Source: Streptomyces violens
Lineage (GTDB): Bacteria > Actinomycetota > Actinomycetes > Streptomycetales > Streptomycetaceae
Direction: 5' to 3'
Length of the DNA: 64,000 bases
Assembly (NCBI RefSeq): GCF_000717745.1
Contig: NZ_JOBH01000005.1
Coordinates: 62,001-126,000 of the forward strand
Position 1 is the stretch's first letter, and every line of letters begins with the position of its first letter. The position numbers and the translations under genes are program-made. Shown piece by piece: positions 58,293 to 64,000 of this stretch. The notes beneath the pieces were generated by a model. The model was not told the origin of the DNA. It saw nothing but the letters and a program-made list of their open reading frames with translations, and searched no databases.

Positions 58293-61200
58293 GTGAGCAG
58301 CAGCTCATCAGCGGTGAGCTGGTGTGCCGTACCGACCAGCGGCGCGGGCGGATCAGAGCGGCGCGGCTGAACGGCATCGACGGCGTGGAGGTCGCGGACG
58401 ACGGGGTGACGCTGACCGTCACCTTCCTCGGCAAGGCCCCGCACGGGCTGTGCCCGGAGAACATCCGGATCGACGGCGGGCGGCGGATCACCGGCCTGGA
58501 GGCGCTGGAGGTCTCCGTCGAGCGGGAGGAGGACCCCGAGCTCGACGACCGGCTGCATGTGGTGCTGGACCGGACGGGCGACACGTCCCGGTACCGCCTG
58601 TCGGTCGTGGAGACCGATCCGTACGGGCGGCCGGGCACGGAGCCGTACGAGGGCTTCGACCAGCGGTATTTCACCACCGACTTCCGGTTCCGGACCGACT
58701 GCCCGAGTCCCTTCGACTGCGCGGAAGGGGAAGCGGAGCCGGACTGCCCGGACACCTTCAAGCCCGCGCCCGTCATCGACTACACCGCGCGCGACTACGA
58801 GACGCTGCGCCGGCTCGTCCTGGACCGGCTGCGGCTGACCACGCCGGACTGGGTCGAGCGCAACCCCGCCGACCTGGGGATGACGCTGGTCGAGATGCTG
58901 GCGTACACGGCTGATCAGATCAGTTACCAGCAGGATGCCGTGGCCACCGAGGCGTACCTGGACACCGCGCGGCGGCGGGTCTCCGTGCGCCGGCATGTGC
59001 GGCTGATCGACTATCCGATGCACGACGGGTGCAGCGCGCGGGCGTTCGTGTCCGTCGAGGTGGCCTCCGGCCTCGTGCTTCTGCCGGGCACGTTCCGGTT
59101 CGCGGCGGTGGACTTCCGTACGTACGGGCCGCGCGACCGGCCGGAGATCGGGACCGTCATCGACGACCGGGACCTGGCCGTACTGGACGAGCGCGGCTCG
59201 GTGGAGGTCTTCGAGCCGGTCGGTGACGCGCCGCTGCGGCTGCGTCCGGAGCACAACGCCATCCGGCTGTGGACCTGGGGAGATGAGGTCTGCGCACTGC
59301 CGAAGGGCGCGACGTCGGCGACGCTGCGGGACGAGTGGGCGGACGACACCCGAGAGACCCGCTCGCTGCGCCTCTCCCCCGGTGACCTGCTGCTCTTCGA
59401 GGAGGTCAAGGGTCCGCGTACGGGTACGCCCGGCGACCAGGACCCGGGCCACCGGCAGGCCGTCCGGCTGACCTCCGTCACCCCCGCCGTCGACCAGCTC
59501 GACGGGCAGCCGGTGCTGGAGATCACCTGGGCGCAGGAGGACGCGCTGACGTTCCCGCTGTGCCTGTCCACTCGGGGCAGTACGGACTGCGCGCCCGTGA
59601 CGGACGTGAGCGTGGCGCGCGGCAACGTGGCGCTCGTCGACCACGGGCGGTCGCTGACCTTCGGGGAGTGCCCGGAGGGCGTACCGGAGACGGTGACCGT
59701 GCCGCCCGTCCCGGCCGTGACCGGGTCCTGCGAGCCGCCCGCCTTCGGGTGCGGGGACAGCAAGGACGGCGGGAATGCCACTGCCCGCACCATCCAGCAC
59801 CTGCTCGACAAGACGGAGCACCACCGGGCGCTGACCGCCGACGACATCCGTGAGCTGTTCGAGGTGGTCGGCGAGGAGGCGACCGTACGGGCCGGGCTCG
59901 GCCTGGAGCTGGCCGGACAGCGGCGCGAGAAGGTCGTGCCGGGGACGGTGTACGCGCAGGCCGAGGCGTTGCGCACGCTGCTCGCGCAGTCCGTGTACCC
60001 GGGCATCCGGCCGCGCTTCCGGCCCGTCCTGCACCGCTCCCCCGTCGCCCAGACCGTGCCGTTCCCGCGCCCCGAGCTGGTGGCGGCGGGGCAGGCCGAG
60101 CGGCTCGCCGGCATCCGGGAGCGGGTGCGGGCGCGGCTGGTGGAGCTGTGGCGCAGCGCCCGGGACCACGACGGGCTGTCGGAGGCGGAGATCGCCGAAC
60201 TGACGGGGCTGTTCGGGCTGCACGTACTGGAACGCCTCGAACTGCACCGGCATCCCGTACGGGCGCTGCGCGAGCTGCTGCACCGCAGCGACCGGCTGCT
60301 GGCGCCGAAGCTGCGCCGCCTGGACGTGCTGAGCGCCCGGGCGCGGGCCGGCGCGGTGCTGGACGCGCGGATCGCCTGGGAGATCGCGCACAGCTGGGGC
60401 CCGGCGTACGCGGCGGGGCTGCACCCGGACGAGCCGGTGCTGCACGGCCCGGCGGCGAGCCTGGCGCCCGACCCACGGGCCGCGCTGCCCGCCGTACGGA
60501 TCGAGGACGGCGAGCACACATGGGAGCCGCGCCGCGACCTGCTGGACAGCGGGCCGCGCGACCGGCACTTCGTGGGCGAGCTGGAGGACGACGGGCGGAT
60601 CGCGCTGCGCTTCGGGGACGGCCGGTACGGCGCGCGCCCGGAGCCCGGCAGCCGGCTCACCCTGCACTACCGGCTGGGCGGCGGCACGGCGGGCAATGTG
60701 GGCGCCGAGGCCATCAACCACCTGGTGCTGAGCCGTCCGGCGGAGGACTCGGACCGGGGCGACCCGATGCCGGTGGCGGGCGTGCGCAATCCGCTGCCCG
60801 CGACCGGCGGCGCCGCGCCCGAGTCCGTCGAGCAGGTACGGCAGCTCGCGCCGCTCGACCTCAAGCGCACCCGCCGGCGGGCCGTCACCGCCGCCGACTA
60901 CGCGGAGCTGGCCTCCGCGCTGCCCGGTGTGCAGCGGGCGGCGGCCGAGATCCGCTGGACCGGCAGCGTGCAGGAGGCGCACATCGCGATCGACGCGGCG
61001 CGCACCGGCGAGCCCACGCCCCAGCTGCTGGACTCCGTCGCGTACGCGCTGGAGAGCTACCGGCGGATCGGCCACGACCTGGTGGTCGAACCGGCCCGTA
61101 CGGTGCCGCTGGACATCGAGATCGAGGTGTGCGCGGCGCCGGGGCATCAACACGGCCGGATCCTGGCCGAGTTGACCCGTGTACTCGGGAACCGGCGGCT

Positions 61201-61510
61201 GTCCGGCGGGCGCCTCGGCTTCTTCCACCCGGACGCGCTGACGTTCGGCGAACCGGTACGGCTCAGCCGTCTCACCGCGGTCGCCGCGGCCGTACCGGGC
61301 GTGGAGAGCGTACGGGTGACCCGCCTGCAGCGGCTGTCGTTCCAGGCACACAGCCAACAGGGATCCACCGACATCAGAGACAACAGAGCACTGGAGGACG
61401 GTGTGCTGCGGCTCGGCCCGCTGGAGATCGCCGTGTGCGACAACGACCCCGAGCGCCCGGAGAACGGCCGCCTGGTCATCGACCTCGGAGAGCTCGGGGG
61501 TGCCCGATGA
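58289..61510 (+). CDS. Large putative baseplate assembly protein, J-like (eCIS)
   Basis: This 1073-residue protein is of the phage-tail-like baseplate assembly type (Afp11-like). After an N-terminal domain comes the characteristic region ERNPADLGMTLVEMLAYTAD, then QISYQQDAVATEAYLDTARR. Near the end come the J-like ALRFGDGRYGARPEPG, GGTAGNVGAEAINHL, RRRAVTAADYAELASALPGV and ESVRVTRLQRLSF. An Arg/Leu-rich helical stretch of about 240 residues (about 494-734) lies between these two halves. A cysteine-rich patch (TDCPSPFDC, EPDCPD) lies near 150. It is coupled by ATGA at both ends. Confidence 0.9.
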   Translation: MSEQQLISGELVCRTDQRRGRIRAARLNGIDGVEVADDGVTLTVTFLGKAPHGLCPENIRIDGGRRITGLEALEVSVEREEDPELDDRLHVVLDRTGDTSRYRLSVVETDPYGRPGTEPYEGFDQRYFTTDFRFRTDCPSPFDCAEGEAEPDCPDTFKPAPVIDYTARDYETLRRLVLDRLRLTTPDWVERNPADLGMTLVEMLAYTADQISYQQDAVATEAYLDTARRRVSVRRHVRLIDYPMHDGCSARAFVSVEVASGLVLLPGTFRFAAVDFRTYGPRDRPEIGTVIDDRDLAVLDERGSVEVFEPVGDAPLRLRPEHNAIRLWTWGDEVCALPKGATSATLRDEWADDTRETRSLRLSPGDLLLFEEVKGPRTGTPGDQDPGHRQAVRLTSVTPAVDQLDGQPVLEITWAQEDALTFPLCLSTRGSTDCAPVTDVSVARGNVALVDHGRSLTFGECPEGVPETVTVPPVPAVTGSCEPPAFGCGDSKDGGNATARTIQHLLDKTEHHRALTADDIRELFEVVGEEATVRAGLGLELAGQRREKVVPGTVYAQAEALRTLLAQSVYPGIRPRFRPVLHRSPVAQTVPFPRPELVAAGQAERLAGIRERVRARLVELWRSARDHDGLSEAEIAELTGLFGLHVLERLELHRHPVRALRELLHRSDRLLAPKLRRLDVLSARARAGAVLDARIAWEIAHSWGPAYAAGLHPDEPVLHGPAASLAPDPRAALPAVRIEDGEHTWEPRRDLLDSGPRDRHFVGELEDDGRIALRFGDGRYGARPEPGSRLTLHYRLGGGTAGNVGAEAINHLVLSRPAEDSDRGDPMPVAGVRNPLPATGGAAPESVEQVRQLAPLDLKRTRRRAVTAADYAELASALPGVQRAAAEIRWTGSVQEAHIAIDAARTGEPTPQLLDSVAYALESYRRIGHDLVVEPARTVPLDIEIEVCAAPGHQHGRILAELTRVLGNRRLSGGRLGFFHPDALTFGEPVRLSRLTAVAAAVPGVESVRVTRLQRLSFQAHSQQGSTDIRDNRALEDGVLRLGPLEIAVCDNDPERPENGRLVIDLGELGGAR

Positions 61511-64000
61511 GCGCCACGTGCGGCTGCGGCTGCGGGGGCGGCAGCGACGAGCGGCGCGCCCCGGACGCCCTGTACAACCCGCCGGCCCGGACGGCCCTGG
61601 ACTACCGCGTCGGTACGTACGGCACGTTCCTGGCCGGCATGCTGGACCGGCTCGCCTCGCCCGCCTACCCGGCGCTGCGCGGCCTGACCGTCCGCACCAC
61701 CGACGATCCCGCGATCGGGCTGCTGGACGCCTGGGCGGTCCTCGGTGACGTACTGACCTTCCACAGCGAGCGGATCGCGGACGAGGGGTATCTGCGCACC
61801 GCCAACGAGCACCGGTCCCTCGCGCTCCTCGGGCGGCTGGTCGGGCACCGGCCGCGGCCCGGCGTCGCGGCCGACACCCACCTCGCGTACACCCTGGACA
61901 AGGACCCGCGCGCCGAGGACCTGCCGGTCGTCATCCCGCGCGGGGCGCGCAGCCACAGCGTGCCGGCGGCCACCGGCGAGGAGTCGCAGACCTTCGAGAC
62001 GAGCGAGGACCTCACCGCGCGCTGGGCGTGGAACGAGCTGAAGGTCCGCAGGCGGCGGCCCGCGCTGCTGGTCGCCGAGGACCTGAAGAAGCGGTCGGAG
62101 CTGTACGTCTCGGGCACGAACACCTCCCTGCAGACCGGTGACCAGCTCCTCTTCGACTTCGGCGGCAAGGAGCAGCAGCTGCTGCCGGTCGCCAAGGTGC
62201 GCATCGACCGGGAGGAGGACGTCACCGCGATCGGGCTGCAGCAGTCCGCGCCGCCCACGCTCAAGGAGCTGGTCGACGAGCTGAAGCAGTGGATCACCGA
62301 GCCGGAGGACGGCGGCGACCCCGACGATCCGGACGAGCCCGGGCCGCCCACCGCCGAGACGCCGAACCCGCGTCCGGTCAGCAAGCTGATCGAGACCTTC
62401 GACACGCAGGTACTGGCGCCGCTGCGCAAGGACCTGGAGGGCGAGGCGGCCAAGACGCCCGCGGCGTTCGCCGAGCGACTGGCCGGGCCGCACGACCGGC
62501 TGGCCGAGGCGCAGGTGCTCGCCGCGCCGTACGAGGCGGTCGCGGCCTGGTTCGAGCAGCTCGAAGCGGTGATCGGGGAACTGCGGGAGCGGGCCGGGGA
62601 CTTGGAGCCGGCGCGGACCGTGCCGCCGTCGGAGCCGCAGCCCAAGACGTCTCGGCCGAAGAAGGCCGGTGGGCCCACGCCCGCGCTGCGCGCCCTGGAC
62701 GCCGTACTGCCCGCCCTCCGTACGAGCGTCGTCCGTCCCCCGTCCGGCGCGCGGGCCGTCTCGCGCGACCCCGGACGCCTCTTCGCGCCCGGGTCGGACC
62801 TCACCGCGCGGCTGCTGTCCGCGCTGGACCCGAGGCTGTCCGACGGGATGTACACGGCGTGGCGGCAGGCCGCGCCCGCGACGCCCGCCGCGCTGCGCGC
62901 GCTGCTGGCGATGCGGGTGACGGCCGCGCCCTTCGGGGCCACCGCGCCGCTCAAGCCCGTGCAGGACAAGGCGGGCCGGGTCATCAGGACGGCCGACTGG
63001 CCGCTCACCGGCGGCGTGCTGACCAGCGTGCGGATCGTCTTCGACACGGCCGGCAAGGTGCCGGTGAAGGCGGAGTTCCAGCACGTCGAGACCGGCAGCT
63101 CGGTGCAGTACACGGAGAACCTGCCCTCGGAGAACTCCTTCGACCTGGGGCCGGGCCGGGTCCAGGTGTCCACCCGTACCGGGCAGGACCGCGACCTGAG
63201 CTGGCTGGGCCGCCGGCCGACCGAGTCCCAGGAGCCCGGGGTCACCGTCCGGCTGCTCGCCGGGCTGCCCGAGCGTTCCCTGTTCGTGGCCCGCCCGGAC
63301 GAGGACGGGAAGATCGAGGTCGCGGTCAACAACGGCGACACGAAGACCTGGGACCTCGCACCGGGCGACAAGCACCAGGTCCGGCACGGCGAGTACGAGG
63401 TGACCGTGCGGCGCACGCCGGGCAGCGAGCCGCCCGCCGTGGAGATCGGCATCGCCACCGTGCCCGAGCCCGCCAACCGCTACGTCCTGCCGCTGGAGTC
63501 GGTGCAGGACGGCATCACGGTCGGCAGCTGGGTCGCGGTGCAGCGGCCCCGCAAGGGCGCCGAAGGGCCGGACGGCATCCCCGGCGACAAGAAGCTGGCG
63601 TTCGTCACCACCCGTGTGACGGCCGTCCGCACCGCCGCGTACACCAACTTCGGGATCACCGGGCGCGGTACGGAACTGACGCTCGCCGACCCGTGGCTGG
63701 ACGAACACGACGTCGTGCTGTCGGCGATCCGGGACACGACCGTGCACGCGGGCGGCGAGCCGCTGCGCAGCGCGGACGAGCCGCTGGGCGAGGACGTGCA
63801 CGGCAACGAGCTGGAGCTGGCCGACCTGTACGAGGGGCTGCGCCCCGGCCGGTACATCGTCGTCTCCGGCGAGCGGACCGACATCCCCGGCTCGGCCGGG
63901 GTGCGCGGCACGGAGCTGGCGGTGATCGCCGCGGTCGACCAGCGGCTGGACGAGAACCTGCCGGGCGACCACGTCCACACGGTCCTCACGCTCACCGCCG
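61507..64000 (+). CDS. Second large baseplate assembly protein, J-like (eCIS), 3' end outside window
   Basis: The visible 831 codons encode a second large baseplate protein (Afp12-like position). It starts with a striking Cys/Gly cluster, SATCGCGCGGGS. It then has the assembly-protein region RVGTYGTFLAGMLDRLASPA, DPAIGLLDAWAVLGDVLTFH and EGYLRTANEHRSLALLGRLV, followed by IPRGARSHSVPA. Further beta-rich segments follow. ATG 61507 overlaps the previous stop by four bases. The frame is still open at the window end, so more particle genes (fibres, possibly a tape measure) may follow. Confidence 0.88.
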   Translation, partial: MSATCGCGCGGGSDERRAPDALYNPPARTALDYRVGTYGTFLAGMLDRLASPAYPALRGLTVRTTDDPAIGLLDAWAVLGDVLTFHSERIADEGYLRTANEHRSLALLGRLVGHRPRPGVAADTHLAYTLDKDPRAEDLPVVIPRGARSHSVPAATGEESQTFETSEDLTARWAWNELKVRRRRPALLVAEDLKKRSELYVSGTNTSLQTGDQLLFDFGGKEQQLLPVAKVRIDREEDVTAIGLQQSAPPTLKELVDELKQWITEPEDGGDPDDPDEPGPPTAETPNPRPVSKLIETFDTQVLAPLRKDLEGEAAKTPAAFAERLAGPHDRLAEAQVLAAPYEAVAAWFEQLEAVIGELRERAGDLEPARTVPPSEPQPKTSRPKKAGGPTPALRALDAVLPALRTSVVRPPSGARAVSRDPGRLFAPGSDLTARLLSALDPRLSDGMYTAWRQAAPATPAALRALLAMRVTAAPFGATAPLKPVQDKAGRVIRTADWPLTGGVLTSVRIVFDTAGKVPVKAEFQHVETGSSVQYTENLPSENSFDLGPGRVQVSTRTGQDRDLSWLGRRPTESQEPGVTVRLLAGLPERSLFVARPDEDGKIEVAVNNGDTKTWDLAPGDKHQVRHGEYEVTVRRTPGSEPPAVEIGIATVPEPANRYVLPLESVQDGITVGSWVAVQRPRKGAEGPDGIPGDKKLAFVTTRVTAVRTAAYTNFGITGRGTELTLADPWLDEHDVVLSAIRDTTVHAGGEPLRSADEPLGEDVHGNELELADLYEGLRPGRYIVVSGERTDIPGSAGVRGTELAVIAAVDQRLDENLPGDHVHTVLTLTA

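Noticed and set aside
61147..63978. Minus-strand frames of 600-940 codons opposite the last baseplate gene
   Set aside because: They have no recognisable domain, and the plus strand continues the ATGA-coupled particle operon with assembly-protein motifs.

Overview
The window is a high-GC actinobacterial chromosome segment and almost certainly Streptomyces. Third codon positions are mostly G or C and GTG starts are common. Two genes carry the rare TTA leucine codon. Gene content and neighbours (sdhAB, mdh, folD with its DUF3017 neighbour, purNH, sucCD, a DUF6350/PerM membrane protein) are those of a Streptomyces core chromosome arm. No rRNA, tRNA, CRISPR array, IS element or prophage integrase was recognised.

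Bases 1-39150 are mainly core metabolism. In order: the end of sdhA and sdhB with a strong terminator; an alpha/beta hydrolase, a TetR regulator and an FBP zinc-finger protein; a metallophosphoesterase with a small membrane protein, divergent from a D-Ala-D-Ala carboxypeptidase; a YihY membrane protein, a 2'-5' RNA ligase-like protein and trpS; an ATP-grasp/lipoprotein pair resembling E. coli YgiC/YgiB; a broken AroM-like remnant, an SDR and a PEP-mutase family enzyme; a secreted trypsin-like protease and a GNAT. A tightly coupled minus-strand operon follows (15244-22824). It makes glycine betaine from choline (betB, betA) and imports betaine or choline (ATPase with CBS, fused double permease, substrate-binding lipoprotein). 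A 59-codon reading frame is wedged between ATPase and permease with overlapping start and stop codons. Next come mdh, a membrane-tethered XRE/DUF2690 protein, DUF3017-folD and an RDD protein. Then there is an unusual cassette of an FHA-like protein, a kinase with DFN in place of DFG fused to an extracytoplasmic I36-type domain, and a free secreted I36-type protein. Last are purNH, a membrane protein, DUF6350, a sigma-like protein with a C-terminal membrane helix, and sucCD.

Bases 39859-64000 (continuing past the window) hold a plus-strand extracellular contractile injection system (eCIS, phage-tail-like particle). It encodes sheath, inner tube, T4-type baseplate protein, DUF4255 cap protein, AAA ATPase, two small unknowns, a 2248-residue DUF4157 protein with a toxin-like C-terminus, a HEAT-like putative immunity protein, CIS-tube and LysM proteins, hub, spike, PAAR tip, gp25 and two large baseplate J-type proteins. 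Many junctions overlap by ATGA, so the particle genes are probably translated as a coupled unit. No separate tape-measure gene is present in the visible part. The giant DUF4157 protein is the best candidate for combining ruler, cargo and effector. Base composition falls in its C-terminus and stays low through the immunity gene and the next few genes, which suggests exchange of that module.
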